In this document: positions 25,930 to 37,021 of the stretch, one piece after another | How positions within the stretch are numbered: position 1 is the first letter of the stretch | How the letters are laid out: each line of letters starts with the position of its first letter | Assembly: GCF_032191515.1 (NCBI RefSeq) | Contig: NC_091392.1 | Coordinates: 100,449,571 to 100,513,570 of the forward strand | DNA from: Phaenicophaeus curvirostris | Lineage: Eukaryota; Chordata; Aves; Cuculiformes; Cuculidae | DNA: 64,000 nt | Direction of reading: 5' to 3' | Program-made: the position numbers and the translations under genes | The notes under the pieces: model-generated | The model's database searches: none | Told to the model about the DNA's origin: nothing | What the model saw: only the letters and a program-made list of their open reading frames with translations

Positions 25930-26018
25930 GTCCTGTGCAGGGGCAGGTGTCAGACTTGATGGTCCTTGTGGGTGCCTTCCAACTCAGGACATTCTGTGAT
26001 TCTGTGTGATTCTGTGAC
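25930..26018 (+). mobile_element. CR1 LINE, 3' end only
   Basis: About 90 bp of CR1 3' UTR: AGACTTGATGGTCCTTGTGG, CCTTCCAACTCAGGAC and tail ATTCTGTGATTCTGTGTG. An LTR begins 76 bp downstream. Confidence 0.93.
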
Positions 26019-26094
26019 CTGCAAATTTCTTCTTGTCTTGGGAAAAAATTTTCTTATGGTCAAATTTAAAGTGCCTTTGGAAAAGGGAAACCAG

Positions 26095-26705
26095 TATTGT
26101 AGTTTAGTCCCTAGCCAGCAGCTAAACAAGTACACAGATGCTTTCATCCCCATCCCCACCTGGTGAGATGGGGAGAAGAATTGGAAAATAAAAGGAAAAC
26201 TCACAGGTTGAGATAAAGACAGTTTTAATAGAATCATTAATAATAGAAGTAATAATAACAATAATGACAGTAAATGTATAAAAACATATCAAAATAGAAT
26301 TGCTCACATTCTGATTATTTGCCTGTCCTGAACAGTGACTTCAGCAAACAAAGGGATACCATTGAGTGCAGAGATTATAGTAAGTGCAAAGATCCAGCAA
26401 GTGCAGTGATAACAGAACATAGAACACTAAATGGTGAGCCCAGACCACTTCCTCACCCCCTGGCCAAATTCCCATTTTTATACTGAGCATGGTGTTCTGT
26501 TAGGGTATGGAAAATTCCATTGGACAGTTTAGGTTAGCTGTCCTGGCTCTTTACCTGTAGATTAGCAAAACATGGGAAACTGAAAACCTCATGATTTTTT
26601 GTCAACAGTTAAAAACATCAGTGCATTCTCAACATTCTTCTCATACTAAATCTAAAACACAGCAGGTCCTGGAAGGAAATTTAATTCTATCCAATCCTGG
26701 TTTTC
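26095..26705 (-). mobile_element. solo LTR of an avian endogenous retrovirus, family 2, copy D
   Basis: On the minus strand this begins near TTTTGGAAAACCAGGATTGG and ends TAGCTGCTGGCTAGGGACTA with a short AT-rich tail. It matches the plus-strand copy at 43.8 kb in its core, including GACAGCTAACC-like and TACTGAGCAT-like stretches and the GTTGAGATAAAGACAG segment. It is diverged; the 5' boundary is uncertain by about 20 bp and no clear target duplication was found. Confidence 0.78.
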
Positions 26706-27897
26706 CAAAACTAGGAAAACTAGTCCAACATTGATATAAAGAAGAAAAATCTCTGTTATGCAGGCAGCTGTGACTTTTACATACATTGCAAACTCACAGA
26801 AAATATTCCAATTAATAACTTTACCAAATTGCTGCTATAATATTTACTCTACTTCCTTAACAAAAGAGAATTTGTGCCACACAGCCAAAATACCTTCTAT
26901 GAAAAAACCAGCCTGCTGTGTCTGGTCACTAGGCCAATGAGTCCATTTAACAAGGAAGGGAAAAAAAAAGTAGAACATAAGAGAAAAGTGCTGTGATTGA
27001 GCCTGTAAATCCAACTGATAGAAAGTGACCACACTTCAAGAAGACTTGAAATTCAGAAATTATCACTAAGCAATGCCTGTATGGCATCAGGACACATTAC
27101 AAGCTAACAACCTGGAATTAGAATTCTGAGAAGGAATTTTAAACAGAGAGTACATCATGGTCTCTCTCTGTTTGTTTTTTTTTTTTACTCTGTTATTTAC
27201 AAATATATTGTCTTTTTTTTTTTCCCACAGCTACTTGCCAGCTAACTCTGGAAGAACCTACATTGCTACCAAGTATCACAGAGGTCACTTCCACACATCT
27301 GATTTTCTCCTCACTTGATTTATAGGAGTGTTTCCAGACATATACTGAAAGCGACTGTGAATAATCCATTTATTTCTAAGATGGTTACCTACAAAATGCT
27401 ATTGGACTCAGGAAGCTACAAGAAGCTAACCTCCAGAACAGTGGTTTTATACTTTACATACAAGGTTTTAAGAAAAGTTAGGTATTGTTTTGAATAAGTC
27501 AGCAGCCTCCTGCTCTGGCCATGATTTTGTACATGGTGTTCCTGATGGAAATACTATGATGGAAACTCATAAATTGACAAGAAAAAAAGTTTTCATGGGA
27601 AGTCTCATGTATGGCATAAAGAATTCACCTTTACTGACTTTATCTACAGAAACACTGAAAGAACCTTGATAGGGAAGCAAACCAATATGATTAAATTTCC
27701 TACAGGTTATTGAATATTCTATAAATTTTTCACTTGAATAAAGCAAATCAGCCTTAAAGCCCGCTGCTATGAAAATATCAATTAGTACTTGCTCTGGTTG
27801 TTTTACGAATACCTAAACCAACATCTTTAATTTAGGGTCACCATGTGCTAACAAAGATGAAAAGATCCTACCCTCAAAGGTGTAATAAGTATATGAA
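26706..27897. other. unique intronic DNA
   Basis: Poly-T runs at 27172-27186 and 27213-27223. No exon or transposon recognised. Confidence 0.5.
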
Positions 27898-28606
27898 TGT
27901 CACAGTTGAGCCCTGGCTTGTTTGGTTTTGGCAGCTAAAACCAAGTAGTTGGGCTCCCTATTCCTTTCCTCCCCACCCCCCTAGGGAAAGGGGAAAGGAA
28001 AATGAGAGGGAAAAAAACCACCTTGCAGGTTGGAAACTAAAACTATACCTTTGATGAAATAATAGTAATAATAATAACACTAATACAAATAACACTAATA
28101 CTAATAGCAATAATAATGACAAATATAAGAAAGTAATAAAATATATACAATATATGAAATTGCACCCCCACTCCACTCCTCAATGACTACATATCACCAC
28201 AAATGTTGTAAAACAGAGATGAGGGAATTGGTCCATAGCTAGGAGGGAGCTGGGCTCAGGAAGTGGATTCAGGAATGCATGGATCCAGGATCAGGGGCAA
28301 ACACACGGACAAGGTCCTCATGCTTGTCACTTCTCAGTTTTATATCAGGTACAACTTATATGGGGTAGAGTACTCTGTGGGTCAGTTTGGGATCACCTGT
28401 CCACCCCTCCCTGCAGGTGCAGCCTTTTTTTTGCAAGACTAGGAATGGCCCTGTATAAACATTGGCCTTTTTCATACCAGTGCCTGCATTATCACTTCTA
28501 GAAAGAAACTGTCTGAAAAATATGCAGTTTGTTTTCAGAAAATGAAATTACTCCATTAAGACTGACTTAGAGTCGCAAATCAGACTCTAATTTAGCTCAA
28601 ACCACA
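27898..28606 (-). mobile_element. solo LTR of an avian endogenous retrovirus, family 1, copy C
   Basis: Read on the minus strand it opens with TGTGGTTTGAGCTAAATTAG and ends near GGCTCAACTGTGAC. It aligns with copy B along its whole length: the GATCAGG segment, AATGCAT segment, AAT-rich array near 28058-28140 and AGGGAAAGGGGAAAGGAAAA. TTTTATA (28338-28344) is the TATA position on the minus strand. Copy C is more diverged than B. No matching target-site duplication could be fixed, so both ends are approximate. Confidence 0.83.
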
Positions 28607-28609
28607 ATA

Positions 28610-31600
28610 AGACAAAGAACAGATAGGGCAAGGGAAAACTTAGAACCTCCAAGCCAAAGTCAGCATTCAGAAGCTGAGAAAGACTGATGGTCAAATCTCC
28701 AACAGTGCTTTTTTTACCAAAACCAGAAACCCGAAGACTGTCTCCCTAGACATCCAGAGAGGTAAATATTCCTAAACAGCTACCTAATCCCCACTCATGT
28801 TTATATTGAAAAACATTGAACATTCATTCTCCTTGAATCACAATTTTATGAGGGACAGATACAAAAGCACTTGTTATTGCAAATAGACAATGTACATTGT
28901 CTTAAAGAAGTTATCAAATCTCTCACAAGCCTTTACTCTTTTTAATGCTCATTTTGTGTTTGAATACGGGAAACATTACAAAAATATGGCTAAGCACTAC
29001 CATTGCCTCCATGAAATCAAAAGAATGGGTAAGACATGAATACCTGTTGCATGGATGTTGCTCATTTATAAGAGAGTCTCTGGTTACTCAATATACTGAA
29101 GCCTGGCTTTGGATACTGGCATGGCGCTAGCTGAGGTACATCAGAATATGAACAGAACTAGAAATCTACCCATCTTGGGAGATTTACAGCACAAACAGTG
29201 TGCTCCTATCCAATTCTAGACATCTAAAATTCACTAAATGCTATTTTATGCCCTTGCTTATCTTTTTCTTAAATATTTAACCTGTTTAGGTGTCTTTCCT
29301 CTCTCAATATCTGTGGATTTTTGAAAATACTTCATTTTATTTACCAAAGGTTACATAAGAAGCCTTTGACTGAAAGAGAAAAAACCCCCATATTTCACGA
29401 ATCCTAACCCAGAGCGTTAAGCATAAAATTACTTTTCTGTAATTACCAGTTTTCCCCAAACCATTTTCTATCCCTGTGGTATCTTACTGAGAAGTCATTA
29501 CGCTACTGAAACCTGAAGTATCTGAAAGTGAATAAAGACAATCTCTTCTCCTGCCCTGTAGTGCTCTTTTAGTTGTTCTTCTGAGCTCCTCTGAAGCCAT
29601 ACATGTTCCTTCTTCATTCCTCAGTTCTTTTTTCAGATACGGGTTCTGTTTCCTTTGTCTCTCTGAAATCCTTAGCTTCTTCTACAGACAGAAGCATCAT
29701 ACTGAAATCTCATTATGTTATTCAAGGACTTTTCGAATGCACATTACTCAAAATCTTGAGTCTTACAAAAATCTTCAGTGAAACCAGAAAAAAGTAAAGA
29801 GAGAAACGAGGCATATAGAGAAGATGCCAGGACTGAGATTAAAATATCTTTTCACCATACGATGTGTTAAACAGAGTTTGGAAAGAACCAAACTTTATCT
29901 ATAAAGTAGCGAGTCAGGAAAGCTAGACAATACCAAGGGTCTAATTCCAAGTCTATGCATTTGAGTGTAAGTTACTTAGGACTAGATCATTAGGGTGGGA
30001 ACTGGTGGTCTTCATGAAGGGTCCTATTACTCTTCTCACAAAATGTGGCCCTCCCAAAATCATCTGATTACAACTAAAGAATAATGACGTGAGCCAATCA
30101 CATTTCACAAGATATCTAGGCAGTTCACTTGCATATTACCCTTCCAAGGGAATAGACTTTCAATTTGATAACATTGTTTTTGTTCTGAGTTACTTAGAAG
30201 AAATGTTGCATTTAAAGTTGTAGTACATCTTTGTTTGGGTCAGAATTGAAGAATTCTGCTCCATTTGCACATCATTGTGCAAAGACCACAGGTGACTTAT
30301 CATGTGCTACATTCACTAGTGTACCCTGGTGAGACAGAAGCACTCTCACAGTTCTGGAGATAGACAGGTTCAATGATCAAAGGTTCTATAATCTCCTTTA
30401 ATCAACATCTGTATTGGTGACTGAGAGGTATGTTCAGAGGAAGAAGTTGTGGGGGAGTTCCTTTAAAAAGAGCAAACAAAATAGAGTAAGCAAAGTACGA
30501 AACTAATTAAACTTAATGCAACAAAAAACTAAAGCATTTTTATGCAATTTATTAAGGAGAAAAAGCTGTGAAATTAACAGCAATCAAAAACTAATTAAAG
30601 TTGATGCAATAGGAGCAGCCAAAGAATGCTGATAACATTTATTGAACCAAAGAAACATGGCTGTCAAGTTAAAAGAAATCAAGCAAACTCTGTTTTTGAA
30701 TAGTAACGCAAAGATAATTATTCTCTGGGTGACACTTACAGAATAAGATTCAAGTCATTACCTCAAAAGACAAAAGGATTGACATGCTGTGTTTAACAGC
30801 CTGTGAAAAAAAGGTTCTTAGTACAGAAACTTTATAAGTAATTCCTAGGTCTTGTATATAAACAAATATGAGTCATCAATCAAAAACAATGCACTTTTAT
30901 TGCTATATCAGTTACTTCCATAAACTAATACTTGACATGTAGGAAAATACCTTGTCTAACAGGGTACCTACAAAACAAAGACTCCTGCTGTTTTCATCCT
31001 AGCTTTGAAAGGCATTGCCTTAGCGCCTTGGGCAAGTAATTAACATCTAGGAGTTTGTTTGCTTTAGGATTAGGATGCAAAACTCAATTCCTGATGTCAA
31101 GCACCATTTAAAGTATGGCAAACTACCAGAAATTCTTTTCTCATAGAAAGTCTTGGTGGTAAATAGTGAAGTGGCTCTGTCTGGAGTGAGTATAGGGCAC
31201 TTGTTATTTCCCCTGTGTAGCTGGACGACTTACACATTATGGTCTCAGCTTTACAAAAAGAATTCAGACAACAGCTTACTGTTTAACTAAAAAAACCTCT
31301 TTTAAATCCTGTAGGAAAGGTCACAGTCAGGGTCCCAGTTAGGTGAATCTCATCCAAAATACTCAACTTCCAGCACCTTTATTCTGGAACCATGGTTTAA
31401 AACCAATTCAGGGAATTCTTCCCAGTCAATTGCCAACATTATCATCAACCTACTAAATCACCATCACAAGGCTTCCTCATCACTGAACAATTTAAAGCCT
31501 ATCTTATAAAACATAACATAGCCAAACATAGCACAGATTTCAAGCAATCAATCAGATTTATTTTGTTATTTTAATTTCACAAAGTCAATTTCCTCAGTCG

Positions 31601-34600
31601 TGAAATAAAGTTTTCTGTGACTCATTCTAATGCTTTTAAGATCTACTTCCTGGTCTAATAAAAAAACTCCAAACAAATACTTGTCTCTGGTGTACACTAT
31701 GTCAAAAAAAACGACTGCTAAAGCCCATAATTCAATTCCATGGAACTGCAGTCTGGTATTACTGACATGCCGAAGGAACATTTCCATGTCACATTACTGC
31801 TTCATAAACCTGGCATTCTTTTTAAGCATGGAAGAGTAAGTTAGTCTGCTTAATGGTGTTGATTTTTCTTCTCTACTGCATTTTTACCCCTAAGGAATTT
31901 TTAGCAGTGGGAGAGATTCTCATTACTCTCACAATCTTTGAGGCCTATTTTTTTTTTTTTTTTTTAAAATGCTCACACTTACATGCTCAAAATGCCTGGC
32001 TTACTTGCAAAGACAGTTTACATAACAAGCATATATTTAAGAGATCATTATTTCCCAGTCTTTTCAGAAATTGCTTAAGATTTCTCAATAGAAGTTTTCT
32101 TCAACTTCATTTTGTCTTACAGTGACTCAAGATTTTGAACTCCTTTTTACCTTAGGAATAAACTCTGGCTTGCAGTGAGCACTTTCTTGTCTTCACTTCA
32201 ATCACAGATGAATGAAGTGCAAACTAAGCTCCAGTAAAGAGAGCATTTTCATGTTTTCATATTATAGACTTCTGCAGCCTGGTGCAGATCTTCAATGCAC
32301 CTAGAATCATGGGGCTAAATTAACTACTAACGTAACCAAGTTAATGTTACTTGAGTGGACAGAGTTGCATGCTATGCTAGGTCATAATTTGGCCTGTCAT
32401 GGACAAAACCAGTCTGTTAGGCCACTGTTGGTGTGTATCAATCCATATGACTGAGCCTGGAGTTCAACCTGTTACAATTTTATCACTTGAACACAAAGAA
32501 AAGTTTTAGAGTGCTAGCTATTCATAAGTTTTAGTAAGTTGTTCAGCAAAGAGTTACTGAAACCTGGAAGCTATACTCATCTTTTCTTATACCACAGTAA
32601 TTATTTTGTCCCTTTTACAAATATTCTCAGCTTCTTTCTCCATCCTGCCCTGTTGGATAAGAAACAGATGGGACCTACTCTCCCAGTCTGCAGCTTTGTA
32701 TGAGTTGACTAGCTGCCTCACTCTCCTATCTCAGCTGCCTGGTCAGTGTCTGCCTCTTTGAGTACAGAAGAACAAAATTCTACCTGCCTTTCTCACAGTA
32801 GCAGAACACATTTAGATCACCTCTTTCTACTCCTAATACCTAAGAATTTATACGTAATTGATAGTAAGACATTCTTTCAAATAGGTTGGAACTCAACAAT
32901 AGATTCAAATACTAATGACAGAACATTTGGAAAAGAAGAAAATGAGTTAACTGATAGTGCAATAATAATTTCCTAGGAATACTGTCTAAAAATGGTTTTT
33001 TTCCAGCACTTCAGATTAAATACACATAAAGACAAAAAATTCCAAAACAAGTCCGAAAAAAACATGCTGAATGTACACAGCTTTGCAGGAACATGACTTG
33101 AAAACACCTGTTCATTTCAAACCACTGCATAAGGGAAAACTTTTGAAGATTCTCCGGTTGTATTTTTGCCAGTACCATATAAATTACATCAATTCATTTT
33201 CTATTACCCTCTATTCCAGGTCTATTAAATCTTTACTAATAGGTCTCCTTCATGTCATGCCCGTAGAGGGGGATGCAAGGCCCTTTTTATCATAAGTTAA
33301 ATGGTGGTAATGGGAGGATGGTTGGGTGACATACTGCTTTCAGACAAGAATAGTAATTTCCACATTTTAAAATAAGAAATTAATCTTTATCACCTCTATT
33401 ATATCTTGAAGGACAATTCTGATCTACTGTGCCTTGATTAGTTTGGCATTAAAAAAAATCTGTTTATTGTTGGTAGTTAAAACACAGACGAAGAAATAGG
33501 AACTCACTAGAAAATATGACTGCATGAATATCTTTCTTCAGAATTTTTATAAAGCACATAAAGCAAACAAGGACATTTTCATATCACTGCCATTTTCTCT
33601 TTTCCTTTGCTACTCTCTCCTGTGTTTGAAAACATGAACATAGATGTAACCTATTTGACTATCGTAGGAGAAAGGGAAAGATTCTGCTGCAATCTGAAAG
33701 AAATAGTCTATACCAGTAAAGGTGTAAGCTTTTTCATCAAAATGGGTTTATTACTGACCAGTGTGAAAACCATCCTCTCAGGAAGCTGCAGTAGACTGAT
33801 AGATTTTATACAGACTCCTTAACCTACTTCATTATAAACTGACAACATCATTGCCAGCACATTTTGTTAAACACAGATGAACTGCGCCTCTTAAATTCTT
33901 CAGCAGCAATGCTGACATTGTTGGAAAGTAAATCCTCTCATTTGTGAAAAAGAAATTATATATACTTCAGGACACATTGATCTGGAGGATGAGTCCAAGC
34001 TCATCCAGGCTTAAACAGTCTGGCAAATAGCACAAGCTGACCTGAGTTGCATTAACTTTTCTGAATTCATCTATAGGCTCTCAAAAGAAGTGTTTCAAAT
34101 ATAACATGATAGGAAAGTGTTTATGACTGTCATTGGAAGCCTCAGCATCGTGTGTTGATGTGGCACTGTATCATCTTGTGGTGATGAACTCTGGCTTGAG
34201 TACCAGAGACAGAAAAGAAAAAAATGCATTTTGAGTAAGCTCTTCCTACATCATCTTAACTGCAACACATTCAGACAGAGTAATGAGTAATGAAGCAGGG
34301 TTGTAGTTTGAAAGACTGGGTAAGCATGTCTTTCTGTTTAGCACACTTTCATCTATAAATGGGTGGAAAAAGCCACAACACATTTAATATCATAGTTTTA
34401 ATTTCCTCAGAAAGTTCAGCAAAAAAGCAGGGCACCAAAACAAAGAAACATCTTGTTTTCCTTGCCTTCTATTTTAGAGCACAGATGTGACCAAAGTCCC
34501 TATTTTAAACAAGTAAGGAAAAAATCGTTAAAGGATTTGTATCTGTACCTTTCTTCATCCCTGTTGATGCTGCTTTCTTTCTGAAAATAAGCAGAAAAAA

Positions 34601-36089
34601 CTTAAGATGCCCTAGTGAAGAAGCAGCAGCGATTGTTTCTGTTTCTACTAGGAATAAATCCTACCAGAAAATCACACAAAAGGAATTCGAAATGATCTGG
34701 CTACACCACTGTCGGACCTCACAACAGAAAGTAATACTATTGAGCAGCACATTACCTTTTAATACTGTCCCTTCACTATCTACATACAGGCATCTGCAGG
34801 TGTGCCCTGACTCTCAACAGATTTGTGATGGAGCAGTGAACTGAGCTCACAGCTCTCAAACCCAGGGGCTTGGTCTCCCCTCTGCGAGATTTCTTGATAG
34901 TAAGGTGATGCCTGCAAGGAAGAACCATTCTAAGAAATGGGCTGGGCTGTTCTGGTGGTATTTTGCTCTGTGGTGCCATGGTTCATGCTCCAGACCTATT
35001 TCCTTGGGGAAAGAAATTCAGAGTTTTAGGTCAACTCTTACCCATATGAATCTGATTCTTCAAGTGGACCTTTCCACTGCTCCAATACAGCACACCTGTC
35101 TTGAGTGTGTGAATCAAGGGGATAAAATCAAATTATTAATTATTTTTTTTACTCCAAAACCAGTGAATAGAGCTGAAAAAATGAAAGATCAGTAATCTGT
35201 GCAGATTGGCTGTCGTGTCCTAAATAAAACTTTTCAAAAAACATGTTGACAAAAGCTTATTATTCACTGAAAAATAAACTAATTAATTGACATCGTAATG
35301 CCTCATTTTCCACTTTCCATTTCAAAAGAAAACTAATTGTAGTGATAGGATGGAAATTGAGTGTTTTCATTTTAAAATGTTTCAATTTCATATATAAAAA
35401 AGCTGAACTGAAATAAATGTTTCGTTTAAAAGGAAAAAAAGAAGTTTTTTCTTTATGTCAGACAATTGATACTTATTAAAATGGTGATATTTCCTTCAAA
35501 ATAGCAATCCCAGATCTCACATCAGTTAAGTTCTGAAGCGGGACAGCTAAAGAAATTAAGATTTCCTTATCAATGTTCAACAGCTTCATTAAAGAAGCTT
35601 GTAGATCATCAATACACAGCTATGTTTGAAAGACAAACAAAAGGCAAGACATTTGATGACTAAGGATGACTGTTACAGGAGGTGAGGGAACAGCAGCCCA
35701 CTACTTTTTTCGTCACTGTGAAACATGTTCCCTTTTCACAGCTTTTTACAGACGCTAATTTAGATACTTTTCCTCCTCTGGCTGAATGATTGGGCACCTG
35801 ATACTTTGAGATTTTGTTTATAACATAAGTTGTACTATGACTGGCAAAAAACAAACTTACCTGCAAAACACAAATGGAGGGTCCTTGGCAGCTATAAAGA
35901 TCTGGAACATATGAAGTTTCTCAAATGCTTTAATATTAAGGTTTAGTGAATAGAAGCTTACACAGATATTCTAAGGAGAACATCACCGATGGCACAAGGC
36001 CTCTTGTCTCAGAGGAACAGGCTGCATGATTTCAAGGCTCCTACTTGCCTTGGCTCTAAGGTGACCCTTCCAGCTGAATACAAGAATAA
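28610..36089. other. 7.5 kb of unique AT-rich intron, no transposon recognised
   Basis: This is the longest stretch without a CR1 or LTR. It includes a poly-T run at 31950-31966 and an imperfect 22-bp direct repeat at 30501/30589. A short GC-richer patch lies at 34770-34990. No coding exon is recognised; open frames of up to 96 codons lack protein-like features. Confidence 0.5.
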
Positions 36090-37021
36090 TTTCAGTATGG
36101 ACAAGGAGACTGGGGGTACACTCAGTAAGTTTGCAGACAAACATGTCATGCAGGAGTATTGATGTGCTTGAGGGAATGAAGGCTCTACAGAGGTGTCTGG
36201 GCAGGCTGAATCAAGGGACCAAGGCCAGTTGTATGAAGTTTAGCAAGGCCAAGTGCCAGGTCCTGTACTTTGGCCACAACAATCCCAGGCAACGCTACAG
36301 ACTTGGAAAAGAGTGGCTGCAAATTGCTTGTTGGAAGATTACCTGGGGCGGGTGGTCAAATAGCCAGCTGAATATGAGTCAGCAGCATGCCCAGGTGGCC
36401 AAGAAGTCCAACAGCATCCTGGCTTGTATCAGAAAGAGTGTGGCCAGAAGGACTAGGAAAGAGACCATCCCCTGGTAGTCAGCAGTGGTTAGATGATTCT
36501 TCAAATACTGTGTTTAGCTTTGGGCACCTCACTACAAGAAAGACACTGAGCTTCTGGAGCATTTTCACAGAAAGGCAACAAAGCTGGTGAAGGATCTGGA
36601 GCACAAGTCTTATGAGGAATGGCTGAGGAACTCGGACTGCTTAGCCTGGAGATAAAGGAGGCTGATGGAATATTTTTTCACTCTTTATAGCTACCTGAAA
36701 GGAGGTGGTTGTAGCAGGTGGCAAGGGAGGTGTTGGTCTCTTCTCCCAAGTAATAACTGATAGGATGAGATAAAATGGTCTCATATTGCACCAGGGGAAG
36801 TTTAGACTGGATATTAGGAAATATTACTTCACCCAAAGGATTGTCAAGCACTGTAACAGGCTGCCCAGGGAAGTGGTTGAGTCACCATGCCTGGTGGTAT
36901 TTAAAAGGCAGGTAGGCGTAGCACTTAGGAACATAGTTTAGTGGTGAACTTAGCAGTGTTAGGTTTAAGGTTTTTACTTGATGATCTTAAAATTCTTTTC
37001 CAACATAAATGATTCTATGAA
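36090..37021 (+). mobile_element. CR1 LINE, 5'-truncated, broken ORF2
   Basis: Starts within the RT just before the catalytic box, where CTCAGTAAGTTTGCAGACAA replaces the FADD codons by a short deletion. It continues through FSKAKCQVLYFGHNNP, HAQVAKKSNSILACI and LEHKSYEEWLR-like pieces and ends with the 3' UTR and AAATGATTCTATGAAA. A frame of 115 codons (36131-36478) remains open; the rest is split by frameshifts. Confidence 0.95.
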
